Assembly: GCA_963824275.1 (NCBI GenBank)
Contig: CAWGOT010000003.1
Coordinates: forward strand, 1,364,001 to 1,428,000
Direction of reading: 5' to 3'
DNA: 64,000 nt
Source: JANXQG01 sp963824275
GTDB taxonomy: Bacteria > Planctomycetota > Planctomycetia > Pirellulales > Thermoguttaceae
The first letter of the stretch is position 1; each line of letters opens with the position of its first letter. The translations under genes and the position numbers were made by a program. The notes beneath the pieces were generated by a model that saw only the letters and a program-made list of their open reading frames with translations, did not search any database and had not been told where the DNA came from. This document shows positions 1 through 9,069 of this stretch, one piece after another.

Positions 1-165
1 GGTCGGCGGAAAGCAGCAAGTGGCAAATTCCAGGGGAGATTCCCTCGCCCCATGCAATATACTCGATCCGCCGCGCACGGTCACCGGGGGGCAGGAAGGG
101 GCAGGAAAATCGATCTTTGGATTGGCGAGGAGTAAGTCGGCCATGGCTTTGCACCTCAACCAGCC
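1..165. other. Window edge, no gene assigned
   Basis: A minus-strand frame starting with ATG at 143-141 stays open to the window edge, but the conceptual protein shows no motif I recognise and no convincing ribosome binding site. It may be the 5' part of a gene outside the window or noncoding sequence. Confidence 0.3.
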
Positions 166-1596
166 TTAGGGCACCCTCTTCCCTTTCGCCTGCAATACCA
201 ATACCCAGTCACCGTCGCCATCGTGGTTGTTGCCGGGGGGCGTGAAATCACGCGAGCCCGTGTTGGCCAGCGGTGAACCGGCGATCGCCGTATACGTGCC
301 GTTGCTCGGATCGAACCAGCGGGCCTCGACTGGCCCGCTGAGCCTTGTCATGTCGATGGAAACCGTGCGCCGCGTGGGCAGATACGCCAAGACCAGAAAA
401 CCGTCCGCGGTCCGTGCCGCCGTCGCGTAGTCATTGCTGTCCACTCCCCCAACGAAATCTTCGTCCCTGATCATCGTGCCGTAGCCGGACGTCAGCGTGC
501 TGTGCGTCTGATCCGGAACCAGATCGTACCAGGCCAGCGGCTCGAAGAACGCCTTGAGGCAGACCATCTGCGCAGCCCCCGGCGTGTCGAGGTGCTTTTT
601 CCAGTCCGATTTGAAGGGCCACGTGTAACCGTTGCCATAGAGTTGCCCCGTGGCGCCGCTCAGAAGGGACCAATACTCCTGGCGCCGCAGCGTGTAGGGC
701 GTGCTGGTCTTCGGCTGCGAATTGCCCTCGAACTCGTAGACCGCCTCGACCATGAACACGGGCATGGTCTTGGCCGGATGATTGTAGCCGCGGAGGACCT
801 GGACGTAGGGCGGTCCATAGCAATAGGCGGCGTTGAGGGCGACGATGGCCGCCCACTGCGGGTCGTCGCTGGAAAGGCTTTTCCCAACGTGCAGTTCGAT
901 CGTCTGGATGTGGCGGCTGTCCATCTCCTTGATGCCCAGCGCCACGGCGGTCACGACGGCGTCGCATTTCGCATCGTGCCAGCGCTCGAAATCGTTGCCG
1001 CTCATCCAGAGGATGTTGTCGAAGTCCTTGTAGCGGCTGCCCACATAGCGGCCGTAGTCGCGGCACCGGGCGGGTCCGTTGTTGAGCAGCGCCGGCAGCC
1101 AGGCGATCGTCTCCGCCGGATTCAGGAGGATCAGGATCTTGTGTTTCGCCGCCAGCTTGATCATCAGATCGACCCTCGCGAAGAAGGCTTCGTTGGGCGT
1201 GGTCAGATCATAATGATTCCAATCGGCTCCGCCGGGGAGATGGCCCGTGAAAGGGCGAATGCCGTCGTAGGTGCTCCCGTCGTCCCGGCCTGCCATGTTC
1301 GCGCCCGCCGTGAGGAGGTTGACCCAGTCCGCGTTGAATCCGTGCGCCTGCCGGTCCGCGAAGAACATGTCCGCATCCGCAGTGCTGATGTTCGTGGTCA
1401 GGGCTTGCGTGGAATCGCCGGCCATGAGAAAGGGAACATCGTGCTGGTCCACCAGATAGCGGCCGTTGGCGCTGACTTTGAGCGGATAGACCGGCCCGGC
1501 GGCGGCTGGCTGGCCGGCTTGGGTGACGGCCGTTCCACAACAAAACACGGCAGCAGAAAATGGAACAAACGCAATGCTCAGTCGGCCTGATTTCAT
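166..1596 (-). CDS. Secreted DUF4038 (apiosidase-like) glycoside hydrolase
   Basis: Predicted exported glycosidase of the DUF4038/apiosidase-like TIM-barrel type, followed by the small C-terminal beta domain annotated as a collagen-binding domain of a putative collagenase. I start at ATG 1596 because a clean signal peptide begins there (MKSGRLSIAFVPFSAAVF); the longer frame upstream only translates an intergenic repeat. Family hallmarks are the early NGRYLVDQHDVPFLMAGDS strand, NILWMSGNDFER near residue 190 (the N-x-x-x-W-x-x-G-N-D/E core) and VFMVEAVYE, which would carry candidate acidic catalytic residues. About 476 residues, typical for the family. It likely acts on plant or algal polysaccharide side chains outside the cytoplasm; the substrate cannot be read from sequence. 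Confidence 0.8.
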   Translation of the reverse strand: MKSGRLSIAFVPFSAAVFCCGTAVTQAGQPAAAGPVYPLKVSANGRYLVDQHDVPFLMAGDSTQALTTNISTADADMFFADRQAHGFNADWVNLLTAGANMAGRDDGSTYDGIRPFTGHLPGGADWNHYDLTTPNEAFFARVDLMIKLAAKHKILILLNPAETIAWLPALLNNGPARCRDYGRYVGSRYKDFDNILWMSGNDFERWHDAKCDAVVTAVALGIKEMDSRHIQTIELHVGKSLSSDDPQWAAIVALNAAYCYGPPYVQVLRGYNHPAKTMPVFMVEAVYEFEGNSQPKTSTPYTLRRQEYWSLLSGATGQLYGNGYTWPFKSDWKKHLDTPGAAQMVCLKAFFEPLAWYDLVPDQTHSTLTSGYGTMIRDEDFVGGVDSNDYATAARTADGFLVLAYLPTRRTVSIDMTRLSGPVEARWFDPSNGTYTAIAGSPLANTGSRDFTPPGNNHDGDGDWVLVLQAKGKRVP

Positions 1597-1630
1597 GTTG
1601 ATCCGATCTCCTGGTCTCTGGATCGTAGGC

Positions 1631-1666
1631 ATAATTATCTGCCTTTTCGCTCGCAAGGCAAGGCTG
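1631..1666 (-). repeat. Intergenic repeat A, copy 1
   Basis: About 36 bp just upstream of the DUF4038 gene start, nearly identical to 3622-3656 upstream of the lipoprotein gene in the same orientation. Both share CAGCCTTGCCTTGCGA and CAGATAATT. The placement 35 to 75 bases before two export-signal genes suggests a shared 5' regulatory or repeat element; function unknown. Confidence 0.6.
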
Positions 1667-1703
1667 ACCAAGTCGTGCCCACGTCGACGAAAATGGAAGA
1701 AAA

Positions 1704-1768
1704 GAAAATTGGGGAAAGGAAAATGAATCCGGATTCATATTCCTTTCTCTAATTTTCCTTTCTTATCA
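1704..1768. repeat. Purine-rich inverted repeat (family D), copy 1
   Basis: A long imperfect inverted repeat centred on the perfect palindrome ATGAATCCGGATTCAT (1723-1738), with flanking arms GGAAAATT/AATTTTCC-like. It lies between two divergent genes. Related elements at 8086-8170 and 25311-25406 share the same layout. Confidence 0.65.
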
Positions 1769-1881
1769 TTCTGGCTGTCGCCGCTTGGCAACTGTATATT
1801 GATTGTTCGGGCAGTTCGCCGGTCTGATCGAACCGCCGGGACGGCAGGCCAGCAGAACCCCAAGCACAAGGAGAGCCATTG

Positions 1882-2286
1882 ATGGACCAGGACCTTGAAC
1901 ATCTTCGCCTGTTGTCGATTTTCCATTACATCGTGGGCGCGCTCGCCGCTCTGTTTTCTTGTCTGCCGTTCATCCATCTGGCGATCGGCGTTGCGATCGT
2001 GAACGGAGCGATGGGCTCCGGAGCCGGCCAGCAATCGCCGCCGACGTTCGTGGGATGGATCCTCATAGCGGTCGCCGCGGTGCTGATATTCATTGGATGG
2101 AGCATCGCGCTGGCGATTCTCGTCGCGGGACGCTTTCTCGCTCGGCGGACGCACCTCACCTACTGCTTCGTGGTCGGCGGGATCGAGTGCTTGTTCATGC
2201 CCTTTGGGACCGTGCTCGGCATTTTCACGATCATTTTGTTGATGCGACCGACGGTCAAGCCACTCTTCCAGCAGAATGCCGGTTAA
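1882..2286 (+). CDS. Small multi-pass membrane protein, unknown function
   Basis: A 134-residue protein with four hydrophobic segments (about residues 13-38, 55-80, 92-108 and 108-124). I choose ATG 1882, eight bases after AAGGAG (1868-1873), rather than the TTG three bases upstream. I do not recognise a named domain. Its stop overlaps the convergent lipoprotein stop by three bases, so the two genes share no spacer. Probably an inner-membrane protein; no function is inferred. Confidence 0.7.
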   Translation: MDQDLEHLRLLSIFHYIVGALAALFSCLPFIHLAIGVAIVNGAMGSGAGQQSPPTFVGWILIAVAAVLIFIGWSIALAILVAGRFLARRTHLTYCFVVGGIECLFMPFGTVLGIFTIILLMRPTVKPLFQQNAG

Positions 2287-3546
2287 TGATCCGTCTTCTT
2301 CGAGGGCAGCGCCGCGTCCGACATGGCTTTTTCGAGCGCGCCTTGGATTAAGGCGTCTTGTTGCTTTGACGCTGCCTCAATGGTCTTGGCCATTTCGGCT
2401 TTCGCCTCCGCTGCCGCCTTTTCCTCGGCCTCCCGCTTGCTCTTGGCCTCGGCTGAGGCCTGCTTCGCCCTCTCCAGGAACGCGGCCGAGTAGCCCTCGA
2501 TGCGCAGCCTTGGTCGCATGTTCGTCCGCAGGTGTAAGCGTCACGAGGACCACGTCGTGCTCGGCGGATTCGAACGAGAGCGTCATCGCCTTGCCGGAGG
2601 GCGGATCATGAGAGCGGGCGGGAAAGCCGATCTCCTGCATCGCCTTGACGTAGTAGTCGACCGTGGCGGCCAGGTCGCGCGGGACATCGCACGTCAGGAT
2701 CCACCGCGAGTCTTGGATCTCGACATGCGCGGCATCGGCCGGGGCCGGCAAGTCGTGCGCGAGCGTCGACACATGGTACTGCACGGCGGTCTTGTCCGGC
2801 TGGGCCGGCGGTCTGCTGATCGATACCCCAATGCTATAGGCATTCTTGCGGAAGAGCAGATCGGCGGCGTCAGGCCGATCGGCCTTCTGGGTGAACGCCC
2901 GATCGTACTCCTGCCAGCCGGCTGCCGTCAGAAGACGCCGCAGCGCGGCGGTTGCCTCCGCCACCGTCACCGAGGTGAAATAGAGCGAGTTCGACGGAGC
3001 GCTGTATTGGTCCTGTGCGCCTTCGATCCGCGGCAGGGTCCGCGTGTCGAAGTTGCCGACCTGCGCGATCGTCACGCTCGATTCCATCGGGGCCCCCTGC
3101 GTGGCCGTCAACATCACCTGATAACCATCCTTGGCGAGTCCTACCTGGGCGAAGGAGTCGGTAATGGTCGACGAAGCCGGATCGCCCCTTTGCCACCCCA
3201 GGGCCTGGAGTTTGCCGAGATAGAACTCGGTGGCGGCGGGCACCGGCAGAGGCACACCGACATTCAACTGCGTTGCCCATTGCTCGGCAAATTTGGCGCC
3301 CTCGGGCGCGGGGAGTTTGCTGAGGTCGAGCACTTTGGCCAATTGTCGCGTGTCGGTTGGTTCGGCCGGGGCGGCAGGTCCCGCGTTCGCCTCGGCCGGC
3401 CCGGTCGTCTTCGCGACAGGCGCCGGCACGGCCGCTTTGGCCTGAGGGCTCGAATTCTGGGCCACGTCGGGCGTGCTGCCGCAACCGGCAATCGCAAGCG
3501 CAAGCGCGAGAGTCAGAGCTGTAAGGTCGATCGTCTTGGTTTTCAT
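2283..3546 (-). CDS. Lipoprotein of unknown function (frameshifted)
   Basis: The start MKTKTIDLTALTLALALAIAGC gives a lipoprotein signal with lipobox IAGC, followed by an Ala/Pro-rich linker and two repeat-like modules, each built around a phrase such as LQALGW or TAAGWQEYD. The frame breaks near 2515; restoring one CG at 2514-2517 joins it to an Ala/Glu/Lys-rich coiled-coil tail (AFLERAKQASAEAKSKREAEEKA) that ends at 2283. The whole protein would be about 421 residues, anchored in a membrane and facing the periplasm. Repeat A lies directly upstream. No enzyme motif is visible. Confidence 0.65.
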
Positions 3547-3621
3547 GCCGGTTGCCCATTGCCTATGGGAGTTGCGTGGAACAAGTGCCTCGCGAAGTCC
3601 CGCGAGTTGGGGGTAGGGATG

Positions 3622-3656
3622 AATTATCTGTCTTTTCCTTCGCAAGGCAAGGCTGA
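3622..3656 (-). repeat. Intergenic repeat A, copy 2
   Basis: Second copy of the element at 1631-1666, about 75 bases upstream of the lipoprotein start, same orientation relative to the gene. It differs from copy 1 at only a few positions. Confidence 0.6.
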
Positions 3657-3662
3657 GGCTCG

Positions 3663-4062
3663 TTACTTCCCCGGCATGACAATGCCCCCAAACAATCGGC
3701 CGTCGGTTTCCCAGGGGTCGCCGCCGCCGTTCTTGCCTTTCCGCACTTTGTGGAAATCGCTCTTCAGCCCTAGCGGATCGGCAGGATACCACTTCGCGGC
3801 CGCCATGATGGCCTTGACCTCGCTCTCCGTGCCGATCAAGGCGACATTCAGGGGGTCGCCGGGGATGCCGGCGGCCGTCTGCGTGATGCCGGGAACGTCG
3901 TCCAAACTGGGGTGACGATGGGCATAACGCTTCCATGCCAAGGGCACGACGAAATACGCCGCCAGCAGATACAACGCGATGACGCCGGCGGCGAGCACCA
4001 CCAGACGTTTCAGCCGCAGACGGCGACTCCGGCTGCGGGACGGGGGCAGATGCGTGACTCAT
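3663..4062 (-). CDS. Short LssY C-terminal-domain-like protein (frameshifted)
   Basis: After one membrane segment (LVVLAAGVIALYLLAAYF) the sequence DPLNVALIGTESEVKAIM and KWYPADPLGL matches the start of the LssY C-terminal domain family, but the protein stops after about 130 residues, roughly half the usual domain. The ATG at 4062 overlaps the upstream transporter stop (ATGA), a sign of translational coupling. From that ATG the frame only reaches the membrane segment if one C is removed from the run at 4042-4046. Otherwise translation would begin at GTG 4001. Function of LssY domains is poorly known; likely truncated. Confidence 0.55.
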
Positions 4063-5391
4063 GTTTCCTCGATCTCTTTCAACATCTCGGCTTCAATTTT
4101 CGGGTTCGGCTCGCCGTCCGCGGTGGCGATCAGTTCTTTCGGCACCAGGAGGATCAAAGGCAGGATCAGCGCATAGACGGCCGTGGTGGCAATGACGCAG
4201 TAGAGGAATCCATGCGCCGGACTGCTGCCGTAAATCCCCGAGCCCAACAGGTCGCCGCCGCGGGCAGCCAGCATATAGACGCCGTCGACCAGCATCATCA
4301 AGGTTCCCTGCAGGCCCGGCGGACAGGACCGCATGGCCAGATCGTAATAGGCCGCCGTGGCGACGCCGCCCAGCAAGCCGATCGGCACGGCCAGCACCAG
4401 GGCCAGGTTGGCCGAGTGAATGAAGGCCAGCGGAATCATCTGCGGCACCGCGACGATCGTTCCCCACCAGAGCAGTTTCTTGAGCGCCACTCTCTTGCAG
4501 AGGAATCCATACAGCAGGAATGTCGGGATGAACGCCGCGGCGAAGATCGCGTTGAAGTAGGAATAAACGGCATCGGATGCCCCTAGCTTATCGGTCAGGT
4601 AGAATTGCAACGGCGTGTTTGACCCGGGCGCGAAACTCCAGAGGAACATGATGAGAACCGCCGGATAAATGGCCCAATGCCTCACCAACCGCTTGACGTC
4701 CCCCACGAGATTCGTGCCCTTGGCCTGCGGCTTATCGTAGGCATGGCTGAATACCGAACGCGGCTTCCAGAATCCTAGGAGGCCGATGCAGCAGATGAAG
4801 CCGGCCACCAGCCAAGAAGGTGAATTTCGGATCCAGATTGCTGGAAATGTGCTTTTCGGAGATGTACCCGGAAGCAAATCCGCCGGCAACGTAGGGGACA
4901 GATAACTGACGATGTTGCCACACCACACTCAGGCGTCCGGACATCAATTTCTCCTGGCCCACCAGGGCCATCAGCCCTTGATAGGCGGCCGCCAGGAATC
5001 GCGACAAGAGCATCGCCAGGAACATCCCGATGTAGAGTCCCTGGTAGGATACGGGCGAAAACGCCATCCCAAGGAATACGATCGCGGTCGCCGGGGCAAA
5101 GATCAGGAAGTAACCCCGGTCCCGCAGGCCGAAGGGGTTCCACACGTCGCGGATCAGTCCGAAGGCGAACGCCAGGTATACGGGAATCGCTGTAACCAGC
5201 CGGAAAGTGGAGATCTGCTCCGCGGTTGCGCCCAGTTGGTTCTTCAACATGTACGACGTCTGGATGTCGACGAGGTATCCGATCGGCGTTGCCAGATAGA
5301 TAAAAAGGGTCAGCGAACCGAAATAGAGGAAGGTCTGGCGGGTGTTCGCCGAACTGTCTTCGCCGGCGGCGCCGGGACCAATATCATTCAT
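4059..5391 (-). CDS. MFS transporter, BT1/folate-biopterin-like (frameshifted)
   Basis: Twelve-helix major facilitator resembling the BT1 family: IGYLVDIQTSYMLKNQLG near the N-terminus, a GLIRDVWNPFG loop, and SCPPGLQGTLMML in the second half, which matches the BT1 signature around helix 10. The N-terminal part runs from ATG 5391 (MNDIGPG) and the C-terminal part is in another frame; the join lies near 4815, where DPKFTF should continue into WLVAGFICCIG. The substrate is unknown; BT1 members move folates, pterins or S-adenosylmethionine. It is coupled to the LssY-like gene downstream. Confidence 0.75.
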
Positions 5392-5756
5392 ATCGCAGTC
5401 CTGTCGTGGGGTATCGTGACGAGATGGCCAAGGGCGGTTGAACGTGCGGCAGAGCTGAGACGGGTCCGTCCGCTCGTCAGGCAAGACCAGTTGAGTGCCC
5501 GAACGTCTTAGTATATGCAGGGGTGACGGGTTGGAGAAGACGACGGTTGATCGTGGTCCTCAATCCCAGGCGCTTCCGGCAAACGACGCTACGATGGCGG
5601 CCGGCCTGGACCACGGCGGAGAACATGGCCTGGCCTGCCGCTTGCCGTTGCGTGAAGGCGGGCCGTGCCGGTGCCGGAAACGCTTGCAGGGAAGACATTT
5701 GCGGCGATCGCGCCCGCTGCCGGCTGAGGCATGGCAAAGATGATTCGTCCCACCCC

Positions 5757-5784
5757 TTGACAAAAAGCTATAAATATGGATAAT
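5757..5784 (+). promoter_or_regulatory. Sigma70-like promoter in a gene-free region
   Basis: TTGACA (5757-5762), a 16-base spacer and GATAAT (5779-5784). This is one of the best sigma70 matches in the window, yet no credible coding gene follows for 900 bases on this strand. Confidence 0.55.
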
Positions 5785-5790
5785 TACCCG

Positions 5791-5910
5791 TATCATCCGT
5801 TCATTGACAATTCGCTTCTGCGGCGGGTCTTGCCGAGGCCCGCCGCACAAACCGGGGCGGTCTCGCCAACCGCCCCGGTCAGGGGCTCGCGCGCAAACGC
5901 GCAATGCTTC
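5791..5910 (+). ncRNA. Candidate structured RNA (three stacked hairpins)
   Basis: Directly after the promoter at 5757-5784 come three perfect hairpins in a row: GCGGCGGG/CCCGCCGC (5820-5827 with 5839-5846), ACCGGGGCGGT/ACCGCCCCGGT (5851-5861 with 5869-5879) and GCGCG/CGCGC (5889-5893 with 5898-5902). No open frame of convincing quality covers them. I do not recognise 6S, tmRNA, SRP or RNase P RNA signatures. It could be a small RNA, or a repeat with palindromic structure. Confidence 0.35.
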
Positions 5911-6110
5911 CTTCCCGACCACAAAATCATCAAGGTGAAAACGCCCAATGTGCGCATTCGAATGCCACCGTCCACCGTGATTTCAGGAAAGACGAAGCCG
6001 CCCGCCGGACGGAAGCATCCTCGTGCGGCGTGGACCACGGGTTCCGCCAAAATCCGAATTCTCGTTTGGGAACTATACTCCGCGCGGCTTGCAATGATCT
6101 ACGCCCGACG

Positions 6111-6146
6111 CGCAAGCGAGGAATGAAACCGCTTACCTCGCTTGCG
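6111..6146. repeat. Hairpin CGCAAGCGAGG / CCTCGCTTGCG
   Basis: Perfect 11-bp stem (6111-6121 with 6136-6146) and a 14-base loop, followed by CTTC rather than a T tract. It looks more like a palindromic repeat unit than an intrinsic terminator. Confidence 0.5.
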
Positions 6147-6230
6147 CTTCAGGCTTCGATGGCTGCTGCGAAAACGGCTCAATTAAAGCCGCTCGCAGTA
6201 TAATCGCGGAGGCTGCCAGACAATCGAATC

Positions 6231-6410
6231 GATTTCCGGGCAAGTTCGGGCAAAAACCACCCGTCGGAAGGATCGAACCGGGTTTGGCGGAGCGATTTCC
6301 GGGCAAGTTCGGGCAAAAACCACCCGTCGGAAGGATCGAACCGGGATTGGCGGAACGATTTCCGAGCAAGTTCGAGCAAGAACCACCCGTTGCGGGGAGT
6401 GATTCGCCAC
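6231..6410. repeat. 63-bp tandem repeat, about 2.8 copies
   Basis: Units begin at 6231, 6294 and 6357 (GATTTCCG.GCAAGTTCG.GCAA...). Units 1 and 2 are nearly identical and unit 3 has diverged and ends early. The period is a multiple of three, but the conceptual peptides look like nothing known and there is no start site, so I treat it as noncoding. Confidence 0.8.
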
Positions 6411-6430
6411 CGTGGGTACATGGTCGGCCT

Positions 6431-6499
6431 GACGTGTCTTTTCCGCCGAAGGCCGCCTGGTAGTTTAGCCGGTAAGTAGAGATTATTCCGACCCAGGCC
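6431..6499 (-). repeat. 69-bp dispersed repeat C, copy 1
   Basis: About 94% identical (four differences) to 8344-8412. Both copies lie 170-200 bases upstream of a plus-strand gene and point the same way. Shared parts include TTTTCCGCCGAAG and GAGATTATTCCGACC. Confidence 0.75.
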
Positions 6500-6698
6500 A
6501 AAAGTCGGGGCCGGAGAATCAATAGTCTTTCGCTCCGCGAATGTGGCGTTCTTTCGTGGAGCGAAAGGCGACACTTGGTTCCGTGCCCGTCCTTGGCCGC
6601 GATCCGCCGCACTCTGGAGGTTTCCAGCCGCTTCTCCGCGCGGTATCATGACGTGCGTCGGGTGACGTGTCGCGACCCCAATACCATGGAGGTGAATC

Positions 6699-8007
6699 AT
6701 GTTCCGTCAGGATTGCCTCGTTCTCGCGGCGATTGTGCTGATCGCCGGTGTGCAGTACCGTGCTTCTGTCAGTCACGCTGCCGACGACAAGACGGGACAA
6801 GGCAATGAGCCGGCGAAGCCCACACAATTCGATGACGACAAGTTTGCAAATCCCCCGCCAGCAGTCGTGTCTGGCAGCGGCGGTGTTGTGCGGAAAGAAA
6901 CGGTCATAAGCACCGCGCTGGTTTGGCCCTACGCCGCGCGCGAAAGCGACAGCCGGCAAAAACTGTTGGCGGTTGGCGGCGGCAACGCGCGAATCCGAAA
7001 AGGCGGTGGCCGCTGCCCTGGCCTGGTTGGCCAGGCACCAGGATCATGACGGCCATTGGAGCTTGGATAGATTCCAGCAGCAGTGCAAGCCGGGCGACAA
7101 AACCTGCACCGGCGCAGGCGACGACCCGCACGATGCCGGCGCAACGGCGATGGGACTGCTGCCCTTTCTCGCTGCCGGGCACACGTTCAAGACCAAAGGC
7201 CCTTATCAAGACCATGTTCGCAGGGCCTTGTCGTGGCTCCTCGATCATCAGAGTGCCGACGGCAACCTGGCCCACGGCGAGCGGTATATGATGTACTCGC
7301 ACGGTCTGGCCACGATCGCGCTGGCGGAAGCCTACGGAATGACCGGTGACAGGCAGCTTGGCACCGCGGCGCAGGGGGCGGTGAATTTCATTCTCAACGC
7401 CCAGAACGCTGCCGACGGCGGCTGGCGCTATATGCCCAAGGACCGAGGCGACACCAGCGTGACCGGCTGGCAATTGCAGGCCCTGAGGAGCGCCCAATTG
7501 TGTGGCTTGGATGTTGGTAAGGCGGCCTTTGTCAATGCCGGCAAATGGCTCGATTCGGTCGCCGTGCATGATGGCGCTGAGTATAGCTATCAGCCTGGCA
7601 TGGCCTCCATCAACACCATGACCTCGGTCGGCCTGCTCGGCCGCCAGTACCTCGGCGTCAAGCGCAATCATCCCACTCTCGTCGGCGGCACGAAGTATCT
7701 GCTGAGCCACTTGCCCGACGAGACAACGCCCAACATCTACTATTGGTATTACGCGACCCAGGTCATGTACAACATGGGCGGAGCGGACTGGAAAACCTGG
7801 AACGACAAGATGCGCGACCTGTTGGTCTCCACGCAGATCCGCAACGCGGACGAGTGTGCCAACGGTAGTTGGCCGCCCGAGAAGGACATCTGGGGCAAGC
7901 GTGGCGGCCGGGTGATGCAGACCAGCCTATCGGCTTTGACGCTAGAGGTCTATTACCGTTGCCCACCGCTCTACAAGCGAACGACGGAAAACGGACCGGC
8001 AAAGTAG
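6699..8007 (+). CDS. Secreted squalene/prenyltransferase-repeat protein (frameshifted)
   Basis: A signal peptide (MFRQDCLVLAAIVLIAG...SHA) is followed by an acidic linker and then alpha/alpha-toroid repeats of the terpenoid cyclase/prenyltransferase fold: ALAWLARHQDHDGHWS, SWLLDHQSADGNLAHG, NAADGGWRYMPK and a C-terminal NGSWPP. Such exported proteins are common in planctomycetes and their function is unknown; they are not known hopanoid cyclases and no DxDD motif is visible. ATG 6699 has an ideal GGAGGTGA at 6688-6695. The frame breaks at 6986-6991; adding one CG gives GGGNARESEKAVAAAL, which joins both halves. About 436 residues. Confidence 0.75.
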
Positions 8008-8085
8008 CGAATTTGGAGTGCCGCGGCTTGACTTGGCACCGCTTTTCAAAACGTGAGGGGGCCGATCCCATCATAAAAGAAGGAA

Positions 8086-8170
8086 GAAAATGGCAGAAAG
8101 GAATATGTCTCTCCGCCTCGTTTTTCCCGTTGGTTCCGCCTTTGCACTAATATTCCTTTCTGCCATTTTC
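8086..8170. repeat. Purine-rich inverted repeat (family D), copy 2
   Basis: A perfect 21-bp inverted repeat: the arm at 8086-8106 (GAAAATGGCAGAAAGGAATA + T) pairs with 8150-8170 across a 43-base loop. It sits after the prenyltransferase-repeat gene and may end its transcript, but the loop is long and no T tract follows. Confidence 0.75.
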
Positions 8171-8343
8171 CTTTCAGACAAATCGGACAACACAAATCGC
8201 ACACCCAAAAGGATGGGGTTTTTGAATTCTTGCTATGCCGCAATTGTCGTAAACACAACTCATTGTGCTGCAGCGACTTGTGTTTTCTTGCCAAACCACT
8301 AGACCAGCCTCACCGTGAACCGACAGGTCAGGCGGAAAGCCTT

Positions 8344-8412
8344 GACGTGCCTTTTCCGCCGAAGCCCGCCTGGTAGTTTAGCCGATACGTAGAGATTATT
8401 CCGACCCAGGCC
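8344..8412 (-). repeat. 69-bp dispersed repeat C, copy 2
   Basis: Second copy of the element at 6431-6499, upstream of the ribosomal operon promoter. Confidence 0.75.
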
Positions 8413-8455
8413 AAGAATCGTGTCAAGCAATCGAAAATTTTTCCTCCAAGGGCCG

Positions 8456-8484
8456 TTGACGCCCATTTTCTGAATCGGTATCAT
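8456..8484 (+). promoter_or_regulatory. Likely sigma70 promoter of the S10 operon
   Basis: TTGACG (8456-8461), 17 bases, TATCAT (8479-8484). It is the only good match between the repeats and rpsJ and leaves a leader of roughly 90 bases. Confidence 0.55.
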
Positions 8485-8582
8485 GGATGGTTTCCGCTTT
8501 GGGCAGCGGGTTTGCCGCAGAGCGATGGAAGCGTGTGCGTTGCTGATTGACAAGTAGGGAATCGATTCGCCGGAGGTGATCC

Positions 8583-8912
8583 TTGGCCGGGCATACTACC
8601 GAAATTATCCGCATCCGCATGGAGGCGTATGACCACGCTATCCTGGATCAAAGCGCAATGGAAATCGTCGATACGGCGAAGCGAACTGGGTCGATTGTTC
8701 ACGGACCGATTCCCTTGCCGACACGCATCGAGCGTTATACCGTCTTGTCGAGCCCTCATATCGACAAGAAGGCCCGCCAGCAGTTTGAGATCCGCACGCA
8801 CAAGCGGCTGATCGACATCATGCAGGCCACGGCCAAGACGATTGAAGCCCTCAATAAACTCAGCCTGCCGGCCGGCGTCGATATCAAGATCAAGGCCACC
8901 AGCAGACACTAG
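8583..8912 (+). CDS. rpsJ: 30S ribosomal protein S10
   Basis: First gene of the ribosomal operon; S10 contacts the 3' major domain of 16S rRNA and, in many bacteria, NusB in antitermination. The 109-residue protein shows the family core: IRIRMEAYDHAILDQS, GPIPLPTRIERYTVLSSPH and FEIRTHKRLIDI. The start is TTG at 8583, fixed by a perfect GGAGGTGAT at 8572-8580. A 157-base spacer separates it from rplC, longer than most gaps in this operon. Confidence 0.96.
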   Translation: MAGHTTEIIRIRMEAYDHAILDQSAMEIVDTAKRTGSIVHGPIPLPTRIERYTVLSSPHIDKKARQQFEIRTHKRLIDIMQATAKTIEALNKLSLPAGVDIKIKATSRH

Positions 8913-9069
8913 ACGCAGACACGAAACGAACTGAATTTCCTCGGGAGGCCGCTGGGGCTCCCGGCAAACCGACAGACGTACCCAGGCAACCTATGCAACG
9001 GAAGCCGTGTGGGTAAACCGGCCCTAGGCCGGATCCTCCCGCAAGGCGACGTGAATAAAGGCTAGTACG
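8913..9069 (+). promoter_or_regulatory. Structured rpsJ-rplC spacer
   Basis: A 157-base spacer with two GC hairpins: CGGGAG/CTCCCG near 8942-8963 and CCGGCC-CTA-GGCCGG at 9018-9032. In other bacteria S10-operon leaders are feedback targets of L4; here the structure sits after S10, so an autoregulatory role is only a guess. Confidence 0.35.

Larger units (their letters stand above)
5392..6698. other. 1.3 kb gene-free, repeat-rich region
   Basis: No convincing coding frame on either strand. It holds the promoter and hairpins listed separately, a 63-bp tandem repeat at 6231-6410 and one copy of a 69-bp dispersed repeat at 6431-6499. Confidence 0.6.
8008..8582. other. Intergenic region upstream of the S10 operon
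   Basis: Gene-free. It holds an inverted repeat (8086-8170), repeat C copy 2 (8344-8412) and the operon promoter (8456-8484), listed separately. Confidence 0.6.

Noticed and set aside
1..143. Partial gene at the left edge
   Set aside because: The frame is short and without recognisable motifs, so it is noted only as an edge region.
6231..6410. Possible CRISPR array
   Set aside because: Units are 63 bp and directly adjacent, with no unique spacers and no cas genes.
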